A stretch of 64,000 bases of DNA from Triglochin maritima (GCA_963682175.1 OY821777.1:21162001-21226000); one strand, 5' to 3'; shown: positions 9,410 to 21,748, counted from the first letter of the stretch. Notes: a model not told the origin generated them from the sequence alone. Made by a program: numbers and translations.

Positions 9410-12400
9410 CTAACTCCAAGTGGTCTCAAAATGTTGCGCTTCCTCTTCATTACTTGCGAGTTTCTTGGCTTTATCCCCCAAACAACGGAGTATATCTTTG
9501 ATAGCAGCCATGATGTCCACCGACCTCTTCCTTTCCCCCTCAAATATCCTCCGATTTCGCACAAGCCAGCATTCGTGAATCAGAGCATTGATCCCCCACC
9601 TTCTTACCACCTTATCGAGCTGACTTCCTTGCGCATGTGAGATGCGCATAGCCTTGCCTTCTAGAGATCTTGCGATGTGTGGGCTGAGGTGCATGAGATC
9701 AAGAAGGTGTCTCCATACCTCCTTTGTGTATTCACATCCCCAAAATAGGTGCTCCATATCCTCCTCCTTCTCTCCACAAAGTATACATGTCGGATCATGC
9801 ATCCTTGTTGAATCATGAGCTTCTTTGTGAGTAGGAGCTCCTTCATTGCTCTCCAAGCCGCGATTGCATGTTTTGGGATGGCATGCTTGTGCCATACAAT
9901 GCCAACCCAAGCCACCTTCCTTCCCGGCTCCTTCACCAAATTCCACATTTCCTTGATTCCAAGTGTAGCACCCTTGCCGTTGGTTCTTTTTGGTTCACCC
10001 TAAACAAACTTCCTCCATCATGGTTGAGCATGGAGGAGGGAGGTTCCACTTCCACTCTCTTACGAAATACGAAGCTCTAGTGTCCCAATGCACACCCATC
10101 TCATAATGTAGCCGTTCATCCCAACTCGCATTGAAAAGGTTCTCCGCACCATGGATATTGGAAGAAATGTATCTCTTCCCTATTTCCCACCTCATATTGG
10201 ATATGTCTTCTAGCAATATCTCGGACTCGAAGGAGCCCCCGCCATACCCATGAGGAAGTGGAGGGTGGTTGTGCGAGCCAAATAGAGTGATTCTTTAGGC
10301 GAACACACTTGGCCCATAAGGAGGTTCTATTCGCCACCACGAGCCAAAACAATCGGAGAAGGCCCACATCATTCCATTCCGTTTGTCGTTTTTGTCCAAA
10401 GCCTCCCTCATCCTTAGGCATGCACACATCTTTCCAAGCCACCGCAACCCACTTCTTCTCCCCCCAAATAAATGGCACATAAGGCTATCCATTTCTTTCA
10501 ATACTTTCCTTGGTAGTAGGAAAACAGAAGTCCAATATATGCTAAGGGATGTAAGAACACTTCTCATGAGTTCCACTAGTCTGGCTATGGATAAGAAGTT
10601 TTGCTTCCAAGTGGTTAAACGTGACTTGACTTTGTTCACAAGTGTCAAACAATGAGTTCTCCCCATCCGCCCGGAGAACAAGGGTAGCCCAAGGTAGACC
10701 ATCGAAAAGTCATTTCACTCCATCCCAAGATGTGCTTCAATCCATGCTCCATGCACTACTTCACCCCCATGAAAATATGGCTCTTTGATGCATTAAACCT
10801 TAGCCCCGAACATGCTATAAATTCCTCAAGAACATTTTTAATGGCCCTAACATTCTCTTTGGTGGCCTTCGCAAAGAGTAGGACATCATCGGCAAAGAGT
10901 AAATGTGATACGGTGACATCTCCACATGCTAGTGATTTGAGTTTCCCTTCCATGACCGCCATCCTCACCATTTCACTTAAGACCTCCATGCACATCACAA
11001 ATAAGTAGGGGGCCAAGGGATCACCTTGTCGCAAACCATTCTGTGCCCCAAACGGCGTGGAGTTGGCTCCATTTATCGTCACCACGAAAGATGCCTCCAC
11101 ACATGCCAAGATGAGCCTTCTCCACTTATCCGAAAAACCAAACTTCTTCATTACTTGATCAAGAAACTCCCAAGAGATAGAGTCATAAGCTTTCCGAATA
11201 TCAAGTTTTATGCACATGCATCGCCCCCCTTTCCCTAGGTGAAGGTTGTGGCAAAGCTCTTGTGCAAGTAGTATTATCGCCAATTTGCCTTCCTTTGACA
11301 AATGCACTTTGATTCTCCCCAATAAGTCGTGGTAGTAGACCCTTTGTTGAACGTTTTATTTTAAACCGCAAGTGCACGGCCGCGATGAAGCGGTGACAAG
11401 TACGGGTCGTCCTCAGGGAGGTGAGCAGCCTCTTGTTTATCAGAAATCAAGTGGCAAAATAGGGAAGAGAAAGATTGATTATGCTAACCTACGCTACACT
11501 ACGCTAAGAAGTATGAAATGTGAAAGAAGCAAACAAACGATGAAATAAGAACTAAGCTAAGAACAAAACAAGAATGCTGGAATTTTAGGAATGGAAAACC
11601 CCTAAGGGGTGGAGTGAGTGCACACAAGCAAAGAGGTGGGTGTAGAATACATTCTTTAAGCACATGAAGGTGGTGTTTATCAAGCATAGGAAGTGTCTAA
11701 ATGTTATGACAAAACCTATCAATCTATTCACCAACTTGGTTGATTAACAATTACATATGCAAGTTGTTTATTTCAGAACCTAAACAAGCATGAGAGGTGT
11801 CTAATCATTTTGGCAAAACTCATCAAGTTATAAATTCTATCCTAAACAAGCAAGCATACATTCATGTTTAATCAACACATTGAAATTAAAGCACTCATCC
11901 CATTCTCTAATGCATGTATGTACATCTACTCCACCCCCCAAATGGGATGGAACTACTCACTAAACATTACACTAATTATTAAACTATGGAAAGAAAGCAT
12001 ATTAAAACTAAGCTAGAATTAAAAGATGATTAAACTAAAACATGCATAAACAATAAAAGAAGCATAAAACAAAAAATGAAAGAAACACAACTTTATTGAT
12101 AAAATGACTCACATAAAAAGTAGAATCCTCCTACTTTAGTGTGTGCTTCAAGGCCTCACTTCTAGTAGGAAGAATAACCACTTAAAATATGGAGTGATTA
12201 CAATGGAAGGTGAAGAGTTCTATTTATAGCTATGGAAAAAGGCAAACCGGGACAATCCCCCGATGTGGGACTAAATAGATACAAAAAATAGCCTAAACAT
12301 CCTCTAATACATGTGCTAGAGAAATTGGAGCGGATTTGGGCCAAAATAGACCGCCAATTAGCGGTCTTGGACCGCCAATTAGCGGTCTATATGGTTCAGA

Positions 12401-14351
12401 TCCTGCTCATTTTTATTTTGGGCTTTTCTTTCTGGTATTGTTGGTCTTTGATGCGGTTACTTGACTTGTTGGAGCTCTGACCCGAATCGAATTGGTAAAA
12501 TACTCCCCATGATGGTGTGGAGTATTCTATTTTGCTCTTAGGTCCTTCTGTCTTGCAATCAGGTCCTTCTCCCTTGCATATTGGTCCCCAGATCTCACAA
12601 TCCAGTCTTTTTCCCAGCTTTTGGGTCCTTTTATGTTTCATCTCTTCAAACCTATTTATTCCTGAAAACTAAACATAAAACTCGTGACATAGCATTGTTT
12701 AGGTGAAAGATAATGGATATAAGATACAAATATGAGCATGAAATGATGTCAATCACCCTTCAACCGGTTTGAAAGCACTTTAGATGTGAATCTATATGTC
12801 ATGTTGCACAAAGCTATAGATCAAAAATCCTCCACCAAAGTTGGTGCCTTCTTCTTTGGGATGATCGTAATCAACGTGTTGTTCCATTGGGCTAAGACCC
12901 TTCAACTTTCCACACAAGATGCCACGGCCTTGAACATGTCCCTCTTTATTATTTCCCATGCCGCCTTGAAGAATTTTGCGTTGAAACCATCGGGTCCTGA
13001 CGCCTTGTCTACATTTACATTCAACACCACATCTTGGAGTTCTTTTATGTCCAGCTTCCGTGTTAGTTCTTCCCCCTCCGCCGGTTGAAGTTGTGGTAAG
13101 ACAATTGAATGGTTAATGGATTGCACCTGAAAATCATTAGCAAACAAGTTAGCATAAAAACACCGAAAGGCTTCCCGGATTTCTCCCTCTTCCTCCATGA
13201 TGCTATCTCCCTTACTCACTCTGCTCACTTGGTTGGTGGCTCTCCTCACTCTAAGTTGCTCATGGAAAAACCGAGTATTCCGGTCCCCCTTTTTCTAACC
13301 ACTTAACTCTTGATTTTTGTCGAATAATGGACTCCTCCCAAGCAAGAACACGAGCAAGTGTTTCCTTTTCTGCCCCTTCAGCTAGGGAAAGTACGTCATC
13401 ATTTGGGTGAATTTTCCTTTGCCTCCTCACATCCTCAAGTGTTGCCCGGGCCTCTCCCACCTTCTGGATTACATTTCCAAATGTAATCCCGCTCCAACTC
13501 TTAAGTGCATTTTTGACCTCGCTCAGCTTCACAACCACGTGATACATAGGGGTGCCCTTCAAAAACATAGCCCAAGCTCTTTCAACTACCCCACAAAATT
13601 CCTCATGATCCGCCCAATGATTCTCAAATCTAAATATCTTCTTTTTCCTCCTTTCATTTTCATGATGAGCATTGCATGGTCACTCAAGACCTTCTCACCG
13701 ACAACGTAAAAAGATTCTGGGAACAACTCAAGCCACACATTGTTCATGAAAATCCAGTCTATCCTTGTCTCGATGCATGCACTTCCATCGGATGAGTTTG
13801 ACCAAGTGAATTCACCTCCCGTTGACGACATCTCTAGAAGTTGAAGTGCATCAACACAATCATTAAATTCCTTCATTGGGACCTCATTTCCTGCACCTCC
13901 TCCACGTTTCTCACTTGCCATCCGAATGCAATTGAAATCTCCCCCAACTATCCACAGCTTCGAAACACTTGGTGCCACTTCAAGTAGATTTACCACATTT
14001 CTCTCCTATCTGTGTGCCCATTCTCTCCATAGATATTCGTGATGTCGAATTCGGATCCATCCTTCCTCAAGCACCCATTGAAGTGGAGTAATTGTGTTGT
14101 TTCAAAGGTGACCCTCAAGTCCATTATTTGGTCATTCCATGCACCGAAATCCGCCCGGAGTCCACAATCATGCTATTCGCCATCCATGCATGGGGCTAAA
14201 TCGCTCCCTTGAATCTTTCGAGTTTTTTATGCTTGAGTTTGTGCTCCACAAGACACACCACATCCGGATTTACCTCCTTTATTCGACCCCTAATCATGAG
14301 TGCACGACCAGGTCCATTTGCTTTGCGCACATTCCAAATTAAGACATTCAT
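9410..14351 (-). pseudogene. LINE ORF2: endonuclease, reverse transcriptase, zinc-binding domain
   Basis: Target-primed reverse transcription enzyme. ATG at 14351 opens the endonuclease (MNVLIWNVRKANGPG), which continues with GGDFNCI (about 13935) and LSDHAMLI (about 13680). The reverse transcriptase has ASGPDGFNAKFFKAAW (about 12990), the NTLITIIPKK motif (about 12850), LDIRKAYDSISWEF (about 11180), GLRQGDPLAPYLF (about 11020) and the catalytic FADD (10885-10896). A zinc-binding domain with CILCGEKEEDMEHLFWGC is at about 9750-9805. Several frame changes occur. A solo LTR (11345-12755) splits the segment between NRLK and the IGRIKVH motif; without it the frame continues sensibly. Confidence 0.9.
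11345..12755 (-). repeat. Athila-type solo LTR inside the LINE
   Basis: Minus-strand LTR beginning TGATTGACATCATTTCATG and ending ...GTTCAACA. It is flanked by a perfect 5-bp duplication CCCTT (11340-11344 and 12756-12760), so it is a solo LTR left by recombination. A minus-strand TATAAATA box is at about 12221-12230. Two tandem palindromes of the form GACCGCCAATTAGCGGTC lie at 12348-12389 upstream of it. It is the same LTR family as H (41403-49706). Confidence 0.9.
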
Positions 14352-14399
14352 GGTTTCAAGGTGCAGGGTGAACCCCCTTTACCTCCACACGAGTGCTTT

Positions 14400-16373
14400 T
14401 ACAATTGCTCTTTCTCCCGGATCGCCTAAGAGGGGGGTGGTGGAGAGCATGAATTCTTCAAGCATGCTTCCATGCTCCCTTTGTCTCTCCTCTCTACTTC
14501 ACCCTCCATAACGAGATCCTTCTTATTGCCGAGTACTTCAAACCTTCCCCACTTAGTTGTGCTATCTTCTTGGTGTGGTCTTTTCCTCGTGCCACTCTTG
14601 TAGGTGATGCCCACCCCACCTCCTCATGCACCAAGGAGGCTAGTCCACTTAGGCCTTCTCCCTCTTCCCCGGGATTGCCTCTCTTCTTCTCACATCCTTC
14701 AAGAATTTCTTCTTGCTCTTGTTGTGATTTTCCCATCTTGCCAACGGTATCTTCTCCATGTGTTGCCTCTCCCACAAAAAACTCCTCTCCTTCATGTGTA
14801 TTACATGATCTCTCCCCATGCAAATTTGCATCTTCTATTTTACGTCCCATCCCACTTCATTAGAATAGTATGCTATTATGTGTCCCCTAAGTGGAGTCAT
14901 GTGATCCTCTGGCCATTTTGTCCTTACCATGCATACTTGTTCTCTCCTCATTTGCCCATTCAAATCTAGAGCACTCAAGTCCCTTCTCATTGGATCATCC
15001 CAAAATGGAGCAAGCACTTTCGTCTTCTATTCCTCTTTACTCTTCTTGTCCACCAATAGCCTCACTCCCTTTTCCACTCTTGTTTGAAACCGTTAGGGAC
15101 TTGAGGAGGATTCTCTTTTTGTCTGCAAAGCTAATCCCTCTCGTGCCACATGACATTTCCTCATTGGTTCCTTCCAAAGTTTGGGAGGAGCAAATATGTG
15201 CCTCATCCTTGCTATGTCCCTCCATCTTTTCCCTCTCACATGTCTCCCCACATGTCACCTCCTCACTTGCACCTTCATCCACGTCATCCCCTCTTTCATC
15301 CACGTCATCATCCCTTCCACCCTCCCCTTGCTCCTCTCCTCTCCGGGCAGGCACTTCCATCTCCAAGGAGCCGATGTTACAAGGTGTCTCACCATCCTCA
15401 TGACTCGACCCATCTATGCCTTTGTTCCTCTCCTTTTCATGCCCGTTGCTGGCCTTCCTTCGATTCACAACTATCCATTTCTTGGCCTTCTCCTTTGGTG
15501 CCTCACCGTGCTTGTTTACGACCACTCTTTTCCTTGGGCATTTCTCCACGTCGTGACCGAATTCCATGCATTCCTTGCAATAATCGGGCCTCCATTCATA
15601 CTCCACATTGACTTTATGTGTGTCGGCTTCTTCTAGTTGGACCTCCACCCAACTCAGGTATGTGAAATCATAGGTCACTTCCACGCACACCCTTACGTAG
15701 GCCAACCTTCTCCCCGAAGCGGTTTGCTCATCTATGTATAGTGGCTAAGGACACTTACAATGTTGCTCAATGATTTTTGTGACCAAAATCGGAGGTCGAG
15801 CTCTGGTAGTCGGACCCATATGGGAACCGTGGTGATACTTGCCCATTTTAATACTAGATCTGGTGCCCATTCTTGAACCACAAGTGGATAACCACGAATG
15901 AACCATGGTCCCCCTTCTAGCACGTGTTTCCTATCTTCTCCAAGGGTGAAACAGAAAAGTAGGAAGGCTTGACTCCTCTTGATGACCTCCATGCCGCCAA
16001 CCAAACCCCACATCTTGTGGAGGTGCTTCTCTAATGTCAGGAAGTGAGGTTTGAAAGAAAAAAAGTAGCCAACTAGTGCCATATCCCACATCTTCAAAGC
16101 ATCGACCACTTCTTGCTTGGAGCACATAGTCATCTTCTCCCCTCCCTTCATGGCCGGCGGGATGAACTCTAGGGCCGTGGATGCCCTTGGGCCAGCTGTG
16201 AACAAGTCACTCCACTTCCTTAGGGGGAGGAAGAACACTCCCTAGAGGTGGTGTGTGAACTTCACCCCCAAGTTCGAGGGTGAACCCTCCAATGGTGGTA
16301 GATGGAGATCCTTCTCTGTGCCACAATCTCCATTTTCTTGTTGAACACGAGTAGAACTAGTCTTGGGATCCAT
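14400..16373 (-). pseudogene. LINE ORF1 (DUF4283 plus zinc knuckle), broken
   Basis: ORF1 encodes the RNA-binding partner of the LINE RNA. The likely ATG is at 16373 (MDPKTSSTRV...), followed by an early stop near 16245. The DUF4283-like region runs about 16238-15740, with ALVGYFFSFKPHF and VLEGGPWFIRGYPLVVQEW motifs. A one-base frame change near 15745 separates it from IDEQTASGRRLAYVRVCVEV and the zinc knuckle CKECMEFGHDVEKC (about 15545-15590). A charged tail continues past a stop at 15037. Downstream frames to about 14400 resemble the tail but are interrupted. Confidence 0.8.
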
Positions 16374-16521
16374 TGTGATGCAAAAAACAAGAGTTTTGGT
16401 GGTGAAAAGAGGTTGGAAACCCTAGAGAACCGTAGGTTTTCCATGCGTTTCCCCACACCTTCTCTCTTCTCTCATCTTTTTTTCTTCTTCTTTCCTCTCC
16501 TTATCTTTCTTCCCTGAGTTT

Positions 16522-17081
16522 CTCTGATGCCAAATGATCAAACCCGTAGGCGTCCACGTAATCTACCACAACTAACATCCAATGTTCATTGGAAACCACT
16601 CATGTTAAATTACACTATCAATTAGATCAATGCCAATCTTCTTTATGATACCGAAATGAAACATAATGAAATTGATGGTATTATAAAATATAATGAATCA
16701 CGTTAGAGTGTGGGACACAATATGGTACTACAATATAGGCAACCTTATTTGGTTCTGGCAAGACCTCCTCAAACTTTAAACACTTGTTGTCTTCATTTGC
16801 AGGTTCTCGTTTGTACATTAGAGCGTGGGACACACATAACCATATTTTTTCTCATTCGGCATTTGGTACAGATTCCTAATATAAACAAATTTACACCATT
16901 AAATTTTAAATGTAACATAAACATATATGAAAAGACAAACATGACTTACTTCAAGTAAACCTGAATGATTTTTATACATAATCTTTCCATCTTCAGAAAC
17001 AACATGACATCACTCATGCAGACAAAACCATGACTTCTATGCCACCATCGGTTGTTTTGCCTTCAGTTTCTATCTGCATAA
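16522..17081. other. Unassigned host sequence between LINE and Copia element M
   Basis: No domain recognised. Two similar stretches contain GAGTGTGGGACACA and GAGCGTGGGACACACA (about 16706 and 16820), a short imperfect duplication. Confidence 0.35.
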
Positions 17082-18565
17082 TGTTGGATCTACTAGCCCC
17101 TAAACTTAGTCTAAAAGGGGGGGGGGGGGGTGAATAGACTAATTAAGGTTTTTAAAGGAACTATGCCAAATTAAAAGATAAGACAATAAATATGAAAGAG
17201 AGAACAACAAACCACAACTCCAGATGTATAGAGGTTTGGATCCAACCACCGGATCCTAGTCCTCTCTTACGAATTGCTCTTACTCGAGCAACTTCGCGTC
17301 CTCCACTAATCCGATCTCCGTTGCGGGCCGAGATCACGCCTTTACACCACAAGCTTTGCGAACACCCTCGCCTAGCTTGGACCACCTTCTCACAATCCGA
17401 GAAGAGCTTCACTCCAGAAGCTTTGTAGAACTCTTGAAGACTAATACTTCAGAAACTAATCATGAGCACGTGAAATGAATGATGCAATCAAAGGATGGTG
17501 ATTTCAAGTGAGAAGATGTGACCACAAGTGTTTAGAGAAAATTGAGATTAATAATGAGATTTGAGCTTAGAGAAAGATTGGTGACCCTTGTATTCTCAAC
17601 TCTATTTATAAGCTCTAAACTAGTTCTAGCCGTTAGGATTGAAATGGTGAAAAGATGTGCAAGAAAACACAAGTCATGAAGTGACAAGACACATTTCAGG
17701 ACACAAACAGTCGACCAGATCATGTACCACAGTCGACCGGAATGCAACAATGCAAGGTTCGCTCGAGCGAAGATGCAAACGGTCGATCCAATTTGGCTAG
17801 AACTTAAGTGATCGGTCGAACGGTTTGGAACACCAGTTCGACCGAAAATGAACAGTAGGACTGGATCTGGAAAAGATATAAGTATCGGTCGACCGTGAGT
17901 AGAGTTTTGGTCGACCGATTGTCGTGTTGGATTTTAGACAGGATTAAAATAAATGCAATCGATCGAACATAATGAGTTGATGGTTCAACCAAAAATGCCC
18001 AGTAAGAATTGGTCTGGGAAGTATTCAAGACTCGGTCGACCGTTAAGAAACTTTCGGTCGACCGGAAGACCAAATACAAAAGATGGTTATTTGAGAAATG
18101 TGTATACAACCGTTGGAGTATACAACAAGTATAACGGTCATATTAAATACAAATACGGAAATACAATCGGTCGAACAAAATGTACATGCCGGTCGACCGA
18201 TTTCAAACAGGCAAACCAAATAGAAGCCATTGCAAATGTGAATGATTTTCTAATGAGTTTCGATGATTTTTTATTGAAGTCTAAGATAGTTGGAATGTAG
18301 TGTGAGACTTCTGTAGATATTCTAAGTGTTATGCAATGCAATGAATCAAAGATTCAAGTGCCAAGTTACATTTGTAACCTAAATACATGGAATTTAAACC
18401 TAGGTACGCTTCAATCTTCATCTTTAATTCAACTCAAACGTGATTCCTGAAATGTTAGATAATACACGTATATGCAAGCAATGATCCTTTAATTGATACA
18501 TGTGTTTATTGATATGTTGATTAATTATCAAAACAGATTAACGAATATTATCCAAAAAGCCAACA
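17082..18565 (-). repeat. 3' LTR of Sirevirus-like element M
   Basis: On the minus strand it starts TGTTGGCTTTTTGG immediately after the polypurine tract and ends ...AGATCCAACA. A minus-strand TATAAATA box is at about 17603-17610. At least five GGTCGACC palindromes lie at 17885-18195. A run of 14 G (17117-17130) sits near the U5 end. The family is the same as the LTRs at 31116-34183 and 56306-57458. Confidence 0.8.
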
Positions 18566-18587
18566 ATCTCCCTTTTTTGATGATGAC
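18566..18587 (-). other. Polypurine tract of element M
   Basis: Minus strand CATCATCAAAAAAGGGAGAT directly abuts the LTR start. It is the plus-strand DNA primer of Copia elements and matches the tract at 27709-27727. Confidence 0.75.
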
Positions 18588-18974
18588 AACTTATCAATCT
18601 AAATACATGTTTAAGTTTAAATTTAAATTTTATCATTAACAATCAATATCTAAAGGTCCCCCTATCTATAAGCATGTATTTATTTCCCCCCCTATGACAT
18701 AATCAAAAAGTCTCATGTGACAATATGATATACAATTTAAGCATAATCGTGAGATAGAGTAACAGAAGCGAAAAATGTTAAGCCAAAACGTAGAGACAAC
18801 AATATACCATGCATTCAACTTAGAATCCAAAACAAACACCAAAGGCTACTTTGAAAGCTAATAGTACAATAGGTTCAAAGAAAAATACAACAATAAGCAA
18901 ATGTTTGAAGCAACAACATCATAAACTGAAGTTCAAAGAAAATGAAACACACACTCCACAAAACTAACACTAAA

Positions 18975-19807
18975 TCACCCAAGCATCTGATCACGCAACA
19001 ACGAGGAGAGAGAATGAAGAGAAGCTTCAATACGACCGAGCTGAGCAGATGTGGAGGCCTCAAGCACATCTATACGAGCAGTAGAGGACGCCTCAAGCGC
19101 ATCAAACCTAGCAGATGTGGAGGCCTCGAAAGCATGAACCTGATCAGATAGTTGCTGAAAGCGATGAAGATCAATGGAAGTGGACGCTGACCACTGCCCT
19201 TGAGACCATGCTTTGGAGTCTCCCTCACCCCACCAAGAGCAAGAATCACGAGGAACATGACGACGTATCCACCTCGGATCTTCGGACACCTCTTCTTGTT
19301 CTTCTTGTTCTTCTTCTTCTTCTTCGGATTTGTCTGCTGATTCCTCAGCAGAGGAATCAGGTGGAGAAGGAGGAGGAATGGATTTCATCTTGGAGAGAGT
19401 GGTCTTACATATGGGAAATTTGTAGATCATAGAGGGATATGGCTCCACATCAATTTGCCAATGTTCAAACACCGCAGAGAGCCACATCGGATAAGGAAGG
19501 TAGGAACCACTACGATGAGTCATATGCATAACCATAAAAGATGACCATTCAACCAAGATTCTCTTGTAGAGACAGTAAATGCACATGAGCACCATGTTAG
19601 AGATCTCATTCTCATGACCCAATTTAGGAAGAAGGTTATACGAAACGATTTTGGCAAGGATTCATGGAACGGGACGAAGAGTGAGGCATTATGTTTATAA
19701 CGACCGTTCACGATAGCTGGTGGAATAGCATACAAATCAGTGACGATTTTTGCAATTTTGGTGTTTGGAAGAGCATCTAGAGGATAATCAAGATAAATGT
19801 GGGTGCC
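18975..19807 (-). pseudogene. Extra (env-like position) ORF of element M with 11-residue coiled-coil repeats
   Basis: This ORF lies between pol and the 3' LTR, where Sireviruses can carry an additional ORF. The N-terminal part (PLDALPNTKIAKIVTDLY) and the part after a one-base frame break near 19650 (PKLGHENEIS, VMHMTHRSGSYLPY) resemble the plant-transposon protein domain common in plant retroelements. A Glu-rich acidic stretch follows (about 19290-19330), then four 11-residue repeats of the form ALEASTSARID (about 19000-19130), predicted to form a coiled coil. The start is missing because element N interrupts it. The function of this ORF type is not established. Confidence 0.6.
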
Positions 19808-20588
19808 TGATTGGCATCGTTTCATGTTTATATTTGTATCTTATATCCATTATCTTTCACCTAAACAGTGCTATGTTATGAGTTTTATGTTTAGTTTTCA
19901 GGAATAAATAGGTTTGAAGAGATGAAGCATAAAAGGACCCAAAAGCTGGGAAAAAGGACTGAATTGTGAGATCTGAGGACTAAGATGCAAGGGAGAAGGA
20001 CCTGAATGTAAGACAGAAGGACCTAAGAGCAAAAAAACAGAATACTCCACACCATCATGGAGAGTATTTTACCAATTCAATTCGGGTCGGAGCTCCAACA
20101 AGTCAAGTAACCGCATCAAAGACCAAAAATACCAGAAAGAAAAGCCCACAACAAATTCCAACGCGATCCGAAGTTTTTGGACCGCCAATTGGCGGTCCAT
20201 ATTACTCAGGATCCGCCCAAATTTCTCCTGGACTTGTATTAATGTTCGTTTAGGCTATTTTTGGTATTGATTTAGTCCCACATCGGGAGATTGTCCCCGA
20301 TTAGCTTTTTCCATGCTTATAAATAGAACTCTTCACCTTCCATTGTAATTACCCATTGCTTGGTGGCATTCTCTTTACTAAGGAGTGAGCCTTGAAGCAA
20401 AAACTCAAGGTGGAGAAGAATGCTACCTTCAATGTGAGTCATTTGTTAATAAAATAATTCTTCTAGTTTCTTTTAATCTTGTCTTCGAACAAACCAATCG
20501 TCGACACACCTCCCAGTGGACGACCCGTATTTGCCACCGCTTCAACGCGGCCGTGCACTTGCGGTTTAATATAAAACGAGATCAATCA
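19808..20588 (+). repeat. 5' LTR of element N, internally deleted
   Basis: Starts TGATTGGCATCGTTTCATG and ends ...GATCAATCA before the primer site. At 781 bp it is about 600 bp shorter than the H LTRs: the match to H is lost just after the TAATAAAATAATT stretch (about 20450) and resumes at CCAATCGTCGACACACC (about 20500). A TATAAATA box is at 20318-20325. One palindrome GACCGCCAATTGGCGGTC lies near 20180-20200. Confidence 0.8.
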
Positions 20589-20594
20589 AGTTTT

Positions 20595-20612
20595 TGGCGC
20601 CGTTGCCGGGGA
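20595..20612 (+). other. Primer binding site, tRNA-Asp type (element N)
   Basis: TGGCGCCGTTGCCGGGGA, complementary to the 3' end of plant tRNA-Asp as in Athila elements. Confidence 0.85.
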
Positions 20613-20745
20613 GGTGCTTTGTCCAGACGTTGGTTTGGACGATTCGAGGGGTTTTTAATTTTTTATTTATAGTTTTTCTTAGTTTCAGGGATCCTAGAGC
20701 TCCCGAGGAGGCTACTGGAGGAGTTGAAGCACCCAAGCTCCAAAA

Positions 20746-20786
20746 GGTCCGCCAATCAGCGGTCTCAGACCGCCAATTGGCGGCCT
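20746..20786 (+). repeat. Paired palindromes in the leader of element N
   Basis: Two adjacent copies, one GTCCGCCAATCAGCGGTC and one GACCGCCAATTGGCGGCC, about 140 bases downstream of the primer site. Equivalent pairs occur in the leaders of H, F and E. Confidence 0.75.
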
Positions 20787-21694
20787 GGTGAGGGTTTCTA
20801 ACTCTCAGTTTTCTTCTGGTAGTTTATTAGTTCATTATTGTTATCTTGGAGCACTATTTTGCATGCTATGACCTCTAGTTTGCTCCCAGATCATTAATTA
20901 CTCCCCCATTAATCAACTTGGCCCTAAAATCCAAAGCAAAAGACTAGACGTTCTTACTTGTTTAGGTCACGCATCATGTATTGACTTAGGCATATAGTTG
21001 TCTTTTCTTTTAGCTTTATTTTCAGTTGTTGAGCGCTGTCGTGAGGTACGCAAATTCCTACACTCATTCATGCATCTCGTATGCCCATGCATTAGTTAGT
21101 AGGAATTGCATCAGGACAAGAGTGAGTGAACGTTTGATTAGAGCGATTGATTGCTAGATCTAGGATCAAAACGCTACTAAGGAGGGGTTGTCCCATAAAA
21201 GATAAGGTGGGGGATTTCATCACCATTTCCTTGCCCCCAAAAATCACTCTTAATCAAGCCTTAACTAAAAGCAAGTAGACATTGGCCCTAGGATTTCGGA
21301 CGCACTAGGAGAGTAATCTAGTTGAGACTGCCATGGCCTGATCGGCGTTGCCTACCTCGTCGATAGTAGGAGGTACTAGATCTCCGGATCTGGTATCACT
21401 TGCTGGGCATTGTGGTCCTCGTTGTAGGGAGGTGAGGCGTGTCGAGGCTAGTGAACTCGAAGTTAGGCGTCGTCTAGCCTAAGGACCCATTGCCTTACAT
21501 TGTTTGAGCCGTGCTTGCCAGTTAGGCTTCTACCTGATCCCTTCACCCACGCTAGCTTTAGGGATTCTTCCCTTCTCCTCTGAGTCATCTTCTTCTCACC
21601 TTGCCGAAGTCACATTTAATATTCTTCACAGGTTCATATACTTGTTTGACACTAATTAAGTTGGGTGATTCGTTATATTATTGCTTTTCGTTGA

Positions 21695-21748
21695 ATGCCT
21701 TCTGAAATCTACGATATGGATGATTTAGACGAAGGAATCTCCGACTAC
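21695..21748 (+). pseudogene. First 18 codons of the element N coding region
   Basis: An ATG opens MPSEIYDMDDLDEGISDY, directly cut by the TG of the next LTR, whose first bases supply the stop. Placed where Athila gag begins, but too short to prove. Confidence 0.45.

Larger units (their letters stand above)
9207..16507 (-). mobile_element. Full-length L1-type LINE retrotransposon, degenerate, with a nested solo LTR
   Basis: Minus-strand order: purine-rich 5' region (about 16400-16507), ORF1, ORF2 and a 3' A-run (seen as T8 at 9204-9211). The 14-base target duplication TCTTCCCTGAGTTT flanks it at 9193-9206 and 16508-16521, which shows the 5' end is essentially complete. Removing the nested LTR and its duplicated site leaves roughly 5.9 kb, normal for plant L1. 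Both ORFs contain stops and frame changes, so it cannot move. Confidence 0.9.
17082..19807 (-). mobile_element. 3' part of a Sirevirus-like Copia element (M)
   Basis: Minus-strand element of which the 3' LTR (17082-18565), polypurine tract and an additional ORF between pol and LTR are present. It is interrupted at 19807 by element N; its gag-pol would lie beyond the right edge of the window. The extra ORF, CATCATCAAAAAAGGGAGAT tract and GGTCGACC palindromes together point to Sirevirus-type Copia elements. Confidence 0.75.
19808..21748 (+). mobile_element. 5' part of an Athila-like element (N)
   Basis: Plus-strand LTR (19808-20588), tRNA-Asp primer site, leader and the first 18 codons of a coding region. 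Element A0 then interrupts it at 21749. Its remainder should lie beyond the right edge. Leader landmarks such as GTGAGGTACGC (about 21040) and GTTAGGCGTCGTCTAG (about 21463) recur in element H (about 43230 and 43495), so N and H are relatives. Confidence 0.8.

Noticed and set aside
14570..15636. Several long plus-strand ORFs rich in Pro, Ser and His
   Set aside because: They are antisense to the LINE ORF1 zinc-knuckle and charged tail and reflect its codon bias.
17117..17130. Run of 14 G as a regulatory element
   Set aside because: Homopolymer in a decayed LTR, prone to sequencing error, and not present in related LTR copies.
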